A stretch of DNA of 5,132 bases from Paenibacillaceae bacterium UBA6304 (GTDB lineage: Bacteria; Bacillota; Bacilli; Paenibacillales; Paenibacillaceae), in assembly GCA_002439285.1 (NCBI GenBank), contig DJTQ01000197.1:1-5132 (forward strand), given 5' to 3'. Of this stretch, positions 1 through 5,132 are shown in pieces. The notes beneath the pieces are model-generated. The model made no database searches, was not told where the DNA came from, and worked only from the letters and a program-made list of their open reading frames with translations. Both the position numbers and the translations under genes were made by a program. The first letter of the stretch is position 1; every line of letters starts with the position of its first letter.

Positions 1-929
1 TGCAGCGTCGGCTCGTCGATTTTCAGGACAGGCAAAGCTTCCGGTTGATTCGGATCGGCAATCGTCTCGCCGATATTGATATCTTTAATCCCGGCAATCG
101 CCACGATATCACCTGCACCGGCTTCTTCAGTTTCTACGCGGCGCAGTCCTTGAAATCCGAACAGCTTCTCGATACGGGCCGTTTTCTTCCCGCCATCGCG
201 CGTCATGACTGTAACGGATTGACCTTGGCGAATCACACCGCGGTTAACCCGGCCGATCGCGATCCGGCCCAAATATTCGTTATAGTCCATCAAAGTGACG
301 AGAAATTGGAGAGGTTCTTCCACGTTCTCCGTAGGAGCTGGGATATGGTCGATGATTGTTTCGTATAGAGCCAGCATGTTTTCGTCCTGTTTTTCAGGAT
401 CCAAACTGGAGGTTCCATTCAAAGCGGATGCATATACAACGGGGAATTCAAGCTGTTCATCGTTTGCCTCAAGCTCAATAAACAGATCCAGTACTTCATC
501 AATAACTTCTGCAGGACGGGCTGCAGGGCGGTCAATTTTATTAACGACGACAATCGGGGTCAACTGATGCTCAAGCGCTTTGCGGAGTACGAATTTGGTC
601 TGCGGCATGCAACCTTCATAGGCATCGACGACAAGCAGTACGCCGTCTACCATTTTCATAATCCGTTCCACTTCGCCGCCAAAGTCGGCGTGTCCCGGTG
701 TATCCACAATATTGATCAAATATTCTTTATAAGTGATCGCTGTGTTTTTCGCCAGAATAGTAATTCCGCGTTCGCGTTCCAAATCGTTGGAATCCATCGC
801 GCGTTCCTGGACGGATTCATGTTCCCGGTAAATACCGGATTGTTGAAGCAGTTTGTCGACAAGTGTCGTTTTGCCGTGGTCTACGTGAGCAATAATCGCA
901 ATGTTGCGGATTTCTTTTCTTTCATGCAT
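1..929 (-). CDS. typA: Translational GTPase TypA/BipA, N-terminal half (3' end cut by window edge)
   Basis: This is the N-terminal ~309 residues of a protein that is usually about 610-615 residues; the rest lies beyond position 1. TypA/BipA is a ribosome-associated GTPase of the EF-G/LepA class, involved in ribosome assembly and in growth under cold or other stress. The G domain is complete: G1 HVDHGKT at residues 15-21, G2 ERGIT around 53-57, G3 DTPGH at 76-80, G4 NKID at 130-133 and G5 SAL at 168-170. The stretch [15 protein letters not shown] (167-181) is characteristic of TypA and separates it from LepA and EF-G. A beta-barrel domain II follows from about residue 200 ([24 protein letters not shown] and onward). 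The start is the ATG at 929, which gives [24 protein letters not shown] lies 7 nt upstream. No frameshift is seen. It has its own sigma-A promoter and a structured leader, so it is probably transcribed independently of the gene upstream. Confidence 0.97.
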   Translation of the reverse strand, partial: MHERKEIRNIAIIAHVDHGKTTLVDKLLQQSGIYREHESVQERAMDSNDLERERGITILAKNTAITYKEYLINIVDTPGHADFGGEVERIMKMVDGVLLVVDAYEGCMPQTKFVLRKALEHQLTPIVVVNKIDRPAARPAEVIDEVLDLFIELEANDEQLEFPVVYASALNGTSSLDPEKQDENMLALYETIIDHIPAPTENVEEPLQFLVTLMDYNEYLGRIAIGRVNRGVIRQGQSVTVMTRDGGKKTARIEKLFGFQGLRRVETEEAGAGDIVAIAGIKDINIGETIADPNQPEALPVLKIDEPTL

Positions 930-936
930 GGGTTTT

Positions 937-946
937 CTCCATATCC
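937..946 (-). promoter_or_regulatory. Ribosome binding site of typA
   Basis: The minus strand reads AGGATATGGAG just before the gene, with GGAG at 940-937 and a 7-nt spacer to the ATG at 929. The site overlaps the third copy of a GGATATG motif that recurs in this leader, so a factor binding that motif could affect translation; this last point is inference. Confidence 0.7.
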
Positions 947-994
947 TTTCGTCTCTGTTTGCTTATTCTAAAGCCAAGACAGCTGAATCACCAC

Positions 995-1030
995 AAAACA
1001 AGCGTCGGAGTATTCATATCCCGACGCTTG
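995..1030 (-). terminator. Strong hairpin with short U-run: terminator or leader element ahead of typA
   Basis: The arms CAAGCGTCGG (999-1008) and CCGACGCTTG (1021-1030) are perfect 10-bp complements around a 12-nt loop. On the minus strand the stem is followed by TTTTG, a short U-run. It lies 65 nt past the stop of the membrane-protein gene at 1095 and could terminate that transcript. However, the best promoter for typA (1045-1072) is upstream of it, so the same hairpin would also sit within about 10 nt of the 5' end of the typA mRNA. It may therefore act as an attenuator or as a 5'-stabilising stem. The structure is certain; its role is not. Confidence 0.65.
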
Positions 1031-1044
1031 GACATATCCCTTAT

Positions 1045-1072
1045 ATTATACGCAAAATCTTGAGAAATTCAA
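1045..1072 (-). promoter_or_regulatory. Sigma-A type promoter driving typA
   Basis: On the minus strand, TTGAAT (1072-1067) is followed by a 16-nt spacer and a perfect TATAAT (1050-1045). The predicted transcription start is near 1038-1041, giving a leader of about 110 nt before the typA ATG. The -35 box lies 23 nt past the stop codon of the preceding gene. The -10 is consensus and the -35 matches TTGACA at four of six positions. Confidence 0.7.
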
Positions 1073-1094
1073 GAACTTTCCATAGATCACCTAA

Positions 1095-1589
1095 TTACCA
1101 GCCTCGCCGGGTTCTCCCTCTTGCGGCTATCATCCAAATGCCACCAATAATCAGCGCAATGGCCAGCAAATAAATCAGCGCCAAAGAGAATAAGGTAATG
1201 CCGAACAATATGATGGACACGGCTCCCAAAATGACGGCCGCGATCATGACCCCGTTCTGGCGGAGGGATGAGAAAAATTCATACTCATACAGCCCGACCG
1301 CAATGCCGAGAATAAATCCGGGCCAAGTATACTTGAGCGTCGTCCAGCCCCAAATGTTGGCGATAATGAACAAAATACTGTAAACGATCAGAATCCCGCC
1401 GGGAAGGAGCAGTTCTGACGGACCCTTCCTCCAGAAATGCCACAGGTGGAATACAATGCCCGGTATCAGCAACAACAGCGGCCAAAGTGCCTTTCCAAGA
1501 AAACTGAATACCCCGAGTTTCCCAAGCAGAATGATGACCCCGGCAGCCAGAATCAAAATTCCGGTCATAAGCTTGTTGTTATCGGACAT
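1095..1589 (-). CDS. Small multipass membrane protein, LiaI/LiaF-type transmembrane region
   Basis: A 164-residue, very hydrophobic protein with about six membrane segments (roughly residues 8-25, 33-51, 59-80, 88-103, 113-131 and 135-154), a short polar N-terminus (MSDNNK) and a basic C-terminal tail (ARGRTRRGW). The first two helices, with the pattern G-LILAAGVIILLGKLGVF then LWPLLLLIPGIVF, resemble the LiaI/LiaF-like transmembrane region (DUF5668) of Firmicute cell-envelope-stress proteins. The soluble C-terminal domain of true LiaF is absent, and no liaR/liaS pair is nearby, so calling it LiaF would be too strong. The start is the ATG at 1589, preceded by GGAAGGTG with a 9-nt spacer. The frame stays open upstream to an in-frame start at 1706, but that extension begins inside the terminator of the preceding gene and encodes Cys-rich, non-membrane sequence. 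No catalytic motif is visible; function unknown. Confidence 0.8.
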   Translation of the reverse strand: MSDNNKLMTGILILAAGVIILLGKLGVFSFLGKALWPLLLLIPGIVFHLWHFWRKGPSELLLPGGILIVYSILFIIANIWGWTTLKYTWPGFILGIAVGLYEYEFFSSLRQNGVMIAAVILGAVSIILFGITLFSLALIYLLAIALIIGGIWMIAARGRTRRGW

Positions 1590-1680
1590 CACATCACACA
1601 CCTTCCGGTTGACAATGAGGGACAGGCCGCGGCAAATTACGACATTCCCTTTATGATTCCAGTTTAAATGAAAACAGCAC

Positions 1681-1713
1681 AAAAAACCACTCTCTCCTCT
1701 GCTCAAGAAAGTG
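1681..1713 (-). terminator. Rho-independent terminator of the minus-strand terC-family gene
   Basis: On the minus strand, CACTTTCT (1713-1706) pairs with AGAGAGTG (1695-1688) through 8 bp including one G-U pair, around a 10-nt loop. It is followed by one G and then six T (1686-1681). It lies 43 nt past the stop codon at 1756, the usual place for an intrinsic terminator. It separates the TerC-family gene from the membrane-protein gene that starts at 1589. Confidence 0.65.
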
Positions 1714-1755
1714 AATTTTTCATGCCGGGGCCGACCAGACCATTCCAGCGTTGAG

Positions 1756-2412
1756 TTACCGGTTAGCGTGATATTTTTTTACCCAGCCGAACATAATAAC
1801 GAGCGCAGCCAGCGCCACGGGCAACGTGTTTGCAAGCGCCGGCAGTACCGTTTCTAGCAGTCCCCCGAGTTTCGGATCGTGTATAAGCATGTCGCCTGCC
1901 GTATAACCAAGAATGCCCGCCCCTGCATAAGTCAGAACCGGAAGGCGCTGTAGCCAGCCTGCGATCAGATTGCTGCCCCAGACAACAATTGGGATGCTGA
2001 TGGCAATTCCGATTACGAGGATGGCGAGATCTCCGTCTGCCAGTGCCGCGATGGCGAGCACATTATCGAGGCTCATGATGAAATCGGCCGCGAGAATGGT
2101 CCAAACCGCCCTCCACATCGTTCCAGCTTCACGTATGCGGGAAGATTCCTCGTGGGGCAGCAGCAGCTTAAAGGCGATCCCGGCAAGCAATAAGCCGCCG
2201 GCGGCCTGAATGAAAGGAATTTGCAACAGTATCACCGCAACCCAGGTCAATAGACAGCGAAGCAGCACCGCTCCCAGCGCCCCCCACCAAACGGCCTGTT
2301 TACGTTGCTGGAGCGGCAAATCCTTGCTTGCCATGGCTATGACGAGGGCATTGTCGCCGCTGAGCACCAGATTTATAATTAAAATTTCGGAAAGCAATAT
2401 CAGCTGATCCAC
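1756..2412 (-). CDS. TerC-family integral membrane protein, YjbE type (probable metal-ion transporter)
   Basis: A 218-residue TerC-family (PF03741) protein with about seven membrane helices. The two family signatures are present: NLVLSGDN at residues 14-21 (Asp20, Asn21) and ADFIMSLDN at 109-117 (Asp110, Asp116, Asn117). The repeated, inverted placement of these acidic membrane motifs, followed by IPIVVWGSNL (140-149) and AGAGILGYTAGDM, is typical of the YjbE subfamily. Bacillus TerC relatives have been linked to manganese efflux and to metal loading of exported enzymes; transfer of that role here is inference. The start is the GTG at 2412: AAGGGGG (2425-2419) lies 6 nt upstream and the protein then begins at VDQLILLSEIL as the family expects. 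The reading frame is open far upstream (to 3129), but that part is antisense to the divergent gene. Oddity: Asn14 occupies the position of an Asp (residue 19) in the divergent paralog. An intrinsic terminator follows at 1681-1713. Confidence 0.9.
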   Translation of the reverse strand: MDQLILLSEILIINLVLSGDNALVIAMASKDLPLQQRKQAVWWGALGAVLLRCLLTWVAVILLQIPFIQAAGGLLLAGIAFKLLLPHEESSRIREAGTMWRAVWTILAADFIMSLDNVLAIAALADGDLAILVIGIAISIPIVVWGSNLIAGWLQRLPVLTYAGAGILGYTAGDMLIHDPKLGGLLETVLPALANTLPVALAALVIMFGWVKKYHANR

Positions 2413-2418
2413 GCTTAT

Positions 2419-2427
2419 CCCCCTTTT
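2419..2427 (-). promoter_or_regulatory. Ribosome binding site fixing the GTG start of the minus terC-family gene
   Basis: AAAAGGGGG on the minus strand with a 6-nt spacer to the GTG at 2412. This decides the start against an ATG 11 codons upstream (at 2445), which would place this purine run inside the coding region. Confidence 0.7.
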
Positions 2428-2547
2428 CGAACAACCTCTAATCATTTTTATGAGGTATAGGGTCAAGCTATGCTTTTTATCTCCCTGTAAAAAAATAATC
2501 TGGACAAATGAATCCATTTGGTTAATTAATACGTATATACGTCTGAA

Positions 2548-2557
2548 GAGGAAGTGA
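2548..2557 (+). promoter_or_regulatory. Ribosome binding site deciding the GTG start at 2563
   Basis: GAGGAAGTGA resembles the full anti-Shine-Dalgarno complement (AAGGAGGTGA) and ends 5 nt before the GTG at 2563. An earlier in-frame GTG at 2554 lies inside this site and is therefore an unlikely start. Confidence 0.7.
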
Positions 2558-2562
2558 CATAC

Positions 2563-3270
2563 GTGGAATTTTTCAGTGCAACATTTTTTCTCTCTCTGAT
2601 CAATATCATCTTTATCGATTTGATTTTGGCCGGAGACAACGCAATTGTCATCGGAATGGCGGCTAGAAAGCTTCCTAAAACAGTTCAGAAAAAAGCGATC
2701 CTTTACGGTACGGCGGGAGCTATTATACTTCGCATCGTCGCAACGCTTGTGGTGGTCTGGCTGCTTGGAATTCCTTGGCTGCTTGCTGTCGGCGGGCTGT
2801 TGCTTATCTTTATCGCTTATAAAGTCCTTGCCGATGAAGGGGATCACGATTCCGTCGAAGCTAAAGATTCGCTTTGGCCAGCGGTACGAACCATTGTCAT
2901 TGCGGACGCTGCGATGGGATTGGATAACGTCATCGCTGTAGCTGGTGCATCGGGACAACATACGATTCTCGTCATCATCGGGTTGCTGATTAGTGTACCG
3001 ATCGTCGTATGGGGAAGCACCTTGTTTATCAAGCTGTTGGGAGCGTTCCCTTGGATCGCCTATGTCGGCGCGGCCGTGCTGGCCTACACCGCAGCTCACA
3101 TGATTACCGAAGAACCGCATTTCATTCACTTTTTTGAGGACAACCCTATATTGCGCTATCTGTTTATCGCACTCATTATGGCGGTCGTTCTATTTGCCGG
3201 TTACAGAAAGAAACAAAAACACCGCGACAAAGAAGAAGAAAAACGGCGGTCCCATCCGGCGACACGATAG
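2563..3270 (+). CDS. TerC-family integral membrane protein, YjbE type (probable metal-ion transporter)
   Basis: A 235-residue TerC-family (PF03741) protein with about seven helices. Family motifs: IDLILAGDN at residues 18-26 (Asp19, Asp25, Asn26) and IADAAMGLDN at 113-122 (Asp115, Asp121, Asn122), then SVPIVVWGS (144-152) and GAAVLAYTAAHM. These intramembrane acidic residues are thought to bind the metal ion in the family. The N-terminus VEFFSATFF matches the usual YjbE beginning, supporting the GTG at 2563. The C-terminus ends in a highly charged, probably cytoplasmic tail (YRKKQKHRDKEEEKRRS, from about residue 214), which the divergent paralog lacks. The two proteins align over nearly their whole length, with matching GDNA, GAxLR, PIVVWGS and YTAxxMI blocks, so they are clear paralogs. 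Manganese export or metal loading of secreted enzymes is the likely role by family, not shown here. The gene converges on thiI, and a shared terminator follows. Confidence 0.92.
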   Translation: MEFFSATFFLSLINIIFIDLILAGDNAIVIGMAARKLPKTVQKKAILYGTAGAIILRIVATLVVVWLLGIPWLLAVGGLLLIFIAYKVLADEGDHDSVEAKDSLWPAVRTIVIADAAMGLDNVIAVAGASGQHTILVIIGLLISVPIVVWGSTLFIKLLGAFPWIAYVGAAVLAYTAAHMITEEPHFIHFFEDNPILRYLFIALIMAVVLFAGYRKKQKHRDKEEEKRRSHPATR

Positions 3271-3285
3271 TATCAGGCGCCAAAT

Positions 3286-3329
3286 AAAAATCGCTCCCGA
3301 ACGGCTATAAAGCCTAGGGAGCGATTTTT
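3286..3329. terminator. Bidirectional intrinsic terminator between the plus terC-family gene and thiI
   Basis: A perfect 13-bp stem is formed by AAAAATCGCTCCC (3286-3298) and GGGAGCGATTTTT (3317-3329). Inside it is a second small stem, GGCT-ATAA-AGCC (3303-3314). A-rich and T-rich flanks give a U-run in both directions, so it can end the plus-strand gene (stop at 3270) and the minus-strand thiI (stop at 3351). Confidence 0.9.
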
Positions 3330-3350
3330 TATTTATGGCTGCCGTTTAAA

Positions 3351-4610
3351 CTAAAACCAATTGCTGTCGATCATTCCTGCTCCCGCAATGTTCCCGTCGC
3401 TGTTATCAGCAGGTGTTCTCACAATCTCCTCGTGCGGTTTGATCACTAGCGTTTCCGTGTCCCGCACCGCGATTTCGATTTGTTCATTGAGGCTGCTAAG
3501 CGCTGCTTCAATTTTCTCGATGATACGTAAATTCGGATTCGTTGTCGGTGATTTTGGTACGAATAAAGTGCAGCAGTCCTCATAAGGCAGGATCGACAAA
3601 TCGAAAGTACCTATTTTTTTGGCCAAACTTATAATTTCATCTTTATCACTCATGACCAGCGGCCGAAGTAGCGGCAATTCGGTTGCCCGGCCGATCACGT
3701 TCATGCTCGGTAAAGTCTGGCTAGCCACCTGGCCCAGGCTGTCCCCGGTCACCAAAGCGAGTGCCCCGTTCCGCTCTGCGAGCAGGGAAGCAATTCTCAG
3801 CATCGATCTCCGCATCAAGGTAATAATTAAATTATCCTGTCCGGTAGCGGCAAGCGAAGTTTGAATCTCCGTGAAGGGAACCAGATGAAGCTTAACCTGC
3901 CCGGCATAGCGGGACAACACTTTTGCCAGATCGATTACCTTTTCCTCCGCCTTCTTGCTTGTAAACGGATAGCTGTGAAAATGAACGCATTCAATTTCGA
4001 GCCCGCGTCTCATTGCGGACCAGCCTGCTACAGGGCTGTCTATCCCTCCAGAAAGTAGCAGCATCGCCTTGCCGTTCGTACCGAGCGGAAATCCGCCGGC
4101 AGCCGGTATAACTTCAGAATAAAGATAAGTACCTTGCTCCCGGATTTCCACACGCAATTCAAGCTCAGGGTGGTGGACATCCACCTTCAAACCGGGAGCA
4201 GCCTGCAGGATAGGCCCTCCGACGAGCCGGTTCATTTCCAGAGAGCCATACGGAAACTCCTTCCATACTCTGCGGGCATTCACTTTAAAAGTGGTTGGCC
4301 GGTCCGCGGGCACATGGCCGATGAAGTCTTTCGCCGCACTCACAATGTCTTCCAGCCTGGAAGGAGCGACTATGACCGGACTAATGGAAGTGATGCCGAA
4401 CACATGTTTAAGCGATTCGCTAACCTCTCCCGCGGGTTCGCCGTTCAGTTCCACATAGATCCGCCCGAATTCCCGAATTATCTTCGCTCCCGGATACGGC
4501 TTCAGCAATGATTTTACGTGAGCGTGCGCCGCCTTTTCAAAACGGGATCGGTTCTTTCCCTTGATTGTAATTTCTCCAAAGCGAAGCAGCAGCATATCGT
4601 ATGATGTCAT
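3351..4610 (-). CDS. thiI: tRNA 4-thiouridine synthase (sulfurtransferase) ThiI, rhodanese-less form
   Basis: A 419-residue cytoplasmic enzyme that adenylates U8 of tRNA and inserts sulfur to make 4-thiouridine; in some bacteria it also feeds sulfur to the thiamine thiazole. Domain order: N-terminal ferredoxin-like domain (about 1-60, with LLLRFGEITIKGKNRSRFE), THUMP domain (about 61-165), then the PP-loop ATPase domain with SGGIDSP at 187-193 and the conserved TGDSLGQVASQT at 288-299. The protein ends after the PP-loop domain and lacks the C-terminal rhodanese domain with the second catalytic Cys found in E. coli ThiI. Cys346 and Cys347 (EDCCTLFVPKSP) are in the region of the E. coli PP-loop cysteine. 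The start is the ATG at 4610, one base after the upstream stop, with AAAGGGAGAG 7 nt before it. The last ~20 residues are an acidic, Gly/Asn-rich tail of no known role. Operon with the desulfurase; ends at a bidirectional terminator. Confidence 0.97.
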   Translation of the reverse strand: MTSYDMLLLRFGEITIKGKNRSRFEKAAHAHVKSLLKPYPGAKIIREFGRIYVELNGEPAGEVSESLKHVFGITSISPVIVAPSRLEDIVSAAKDFIGHVPADRPTTFKVNARRVWKEFPYGSLEMNRLVGGPILQAAPGLKVDVHHPELELRVEIREQGTYLYSEVIPAAGGFPLGTNGKAMLLLSGGIDSPVAGWSAMRRGLEIECVHFHSYPFTSKKAEEKVIDLAKVLSRYAGQVKLHLVPFTEIQTSLAATGQDNLIITLMRRSMLRIASLLAERNGALALVTGDSLGQVASQTLPSMNVIGRATELPLLRPLVMSDKDEIISLAKKIGTFDLSILPYEDCCTLFVPKSPTTNPNLRIIEKIEAALSSLNEQIEIAVRDTETLVIKPHEEIVRTPADNSDGNIAGAGMIDSNWF

Positions 4611-4611
4611 G

Positions 4612-5132
4612 TCATTTCTCTCCCTTTAAATTACGTACGCGCCATACACACTTCGTGAGCGCCTCCAGCAGATCGGCAACATCCTCTTCCGTATGTTCTT
4701 CCCCCAGGCTGATTCGTATGCCCGAGACGGCGGCTTCCGGGCTTTTCCCCATGGCCAGCAAGACCCGGCTCGGTTCGGTCCGTTTGGAAGAGCAAGCCGA
4801 CCGGGTGGATACCAAGAAACCTTCCTCCTCCAGCATGTGCAGGAGAGCCTCAGACTTCATCCCCGGATAAGAAAAATGAATAATATGCGGAGCCCCTTCA
4901 CTCTCTTCCAGCGCAGAATTTAACGCAAGCTCCGGCAAAGAGGATATGCCCCGAATCAGTTTGTCTTTGAGCGTTCTGAGGTGAGCCGCTCTTGCGGCGC
5001 CGCCTTCCTTGGCCAGCCGAAGCGCCTTGGACATGCCAACGGCATACGGGATGTTTTCCGTGCCGGGCCGCCGACCATTCTCCTGACCTCCACCTGCAAG
5101 TAGGGGCTGCAAAGTCAATCCTTTGCGAACAT
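4612..5132 (-). CDS. Cysteine desulfurase, NifZ/IscS-type, C-terminal part (5' end cut by window edge)
   Basis: The last ~172 residues of a PLP-dependent cysteine desulfurase, normally about 380 residues. The frame continues through the right edge (VRKGLTLQPLLAGGGQE), so the TTG near 5118 is not a start. Visible signatures: GGGQE followed by RRPGTEN, the substrate and cofactor-site segment of the family, and the active-site loop STRSACSSK with the catalytic Cys codon at 4794-4792. The PLP-binding lysine lies outside the window. The gene ends one base before thiI, and the thiI Shine-Dalgarno sequence is inside its last codons (NLKGEK), which implies translational coupling. In Bacillus subtilis the desulfurase beside thiI is NifZ, which hands sulfur directly to ThiI. 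The same role is inferred here from position and from the missing rhodanese domain in ThiI. An IscS-like general role in Fe-S assembly is less likely but not excluded. Confidence 0.93.
   Translation of the reverse strand, partial: VRKGLTLQPLLAGGGQENGRRPGTENIPYAVGMSKALRLAKEGGAARAAHLRTLKDKLIRGISSLPELALNSALEESEGAPHIIHFSYPGMKSEALLHMLEEEGFLVSTRSACSSKRTEPSRVLLAMGKSPEAAVSGIRISLGEEHTEEDVADLLEALTKCVWRVRNLKGEK
4618..4627 (-). promoter_or_regulatory. thiI ribosome binding site inside the desulfurase 3' end
   Basis: AAAGGGAGAG on the minus strand with a 7-nt spacer to the thiI ATG at 4610. The desulfurase TGA (4614-4612) lies within that spacer, so ribosomes finishing the first gene can restart on thiI. 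Confidence 0.75.

Larger units (their letters stand above)
2413..2562. promoter_or_regulatory. Divergent intergenic region between the two terC-family genes, with two inverted repeats
   Basis: This 150-bp AT-rich region must hold the promoters of both genes. It contains CAAATG-4 nt-CATTTG (2505-2520) and a perfect 12-bp palindrome ACGTATATACGT (2531-2542), both close to the plus-strand gene. A -35-like TGGACA (2501-2506) has an 18-nt spacer to a poor -10, ATTAAT (2525-2530); on the minus strand TTGACC (2466-2461) has no convincing -10. The palindromes could be operator sites, or chance in AT-rich DNA. No yybP-ykoY manganese riboswitch, which often precedes genes of this family, is recognisable, and the leader space is too short for a typical one plus a promoter. 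Confidence 0.35.

Noticed and set aside
45..971. Plus-strand open frames across the typA region.
   Set aside because: They are antisense to a gene with all five G-protein motifs in one continuous minus-strand frame; their translations show no domain-like pattern.
1590..1680. Possible promoter of the membrane-protein gene, including an ECF-like GGAAT near 1645.
   Set aside because: No -35/-10 pair with correct spacing could be found for sigma-A, and the ECF-like boxes are about 13-14 nt apart, shorter than the usual 16. A promoter must be here or upstream, but I cannot place it.
1590..1706. 39-residue N-terminal extension of the LiaF-like membrane protein.
   Set aside because: It starts inside the intrinsic terminator of the preceding gene, has no good ribosome site, and the ATG at 1589 has GGAAGGTG at proper spacing.
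2413..2562. yybP-ykoY manganese riboswitch upstream of either terC-family gene.
   Set aside because: I looked for its conserved G-rich paired loops on both strands and saw none, and 150 bp shared by two divergent genes leaves little room.
2413..3129. Minus-strand open frame extending the terC-family gene to 457 codons, antisense to the plus terC-family gene.
   Set aside because: The extension is low-complexity, polar, Asp/Lys/Gln-rich sequence unlike any TerC N-terminus and is exactly antisense to a conserved gene. A strong Shine-Dalgarno 6 nt before the GTG at 2412 gives the normal family length. It is a frame shadow, not a fusion protein.
3361..4923. Plus-strand open frames opposite thiI and the desulfurase.
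   Set aside because: They are antisense shadows of two well-conserved enzymes and lack ribosome sites and recognisable motifs.

Overview
The window looks like a chromosomal housekeeping region of a Bacillales Firmicute, most likely Paenibacillus or a close relative. The evidence is moderate GC, strong purine-rich Shine-Dalgarno sites, GTG starts, U-tract terminators, and a cysteine desulfurase-ThiI pair in which ThiI has no rhodanese domain (the Bacillus arrangement). This placement is inferred from protein and signal character; no 16S or other marker is present. I see no mobile element, CRISPR array, tRNA or rRNA.

Layout from left to right. (1) Positions 1-929, minus: the N-terminal half of the translational GTPase TypA/BipA, running off the left edge. 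Its leader (about 930-1040) follows a good sigma-A promoter (1045-1072) and holds a strong hairpin and three copies of GGATATG. (2) 1095-1589, minus: a small six-helix membrane protein resembling the LiaI/LiaF transmembrane region. (3) 1681-1713: a minus-strand terminator closing the next gene. (4) 1756-2412, minus, and 2563-3270, plus: two divergent TerC-family membrane proteins of the YjbE type, both with GTG starts, separated by a 150-bp region with two inverted repeats. (5) 3286-3329: a bidirectional terminator between convergent genes. (6) 3351-4610, minus: thiI, preceded after one base by (7) 4612-5132, minus: the C-terminal part of a cysteine desulfurase (NifZ/IscS type), running off the right edge.

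How the genes fit together: the desulfurase and ThiI form a translationally coupled sulfur-relay operon. The desulfurase takes sulfur from cysteine, and ThiI activates U8 of tRNA for 4-thiouridine formation (and in some bacteria also serves thiamine thiazole synthesis). The two TerC proteins are probably metal-ion (manganese-type) membrane transporters related by an old duplication. The LiaF-like protein and TypA point to envelope and ribosome or stress physiology but are not clearly linked to the other genes. No gene-free stretch exceeds 300 bases.

I found no clear evidence of an undescribed multi-gene system. The points most worth a second look are the typA leader and the divergent TerC pair.
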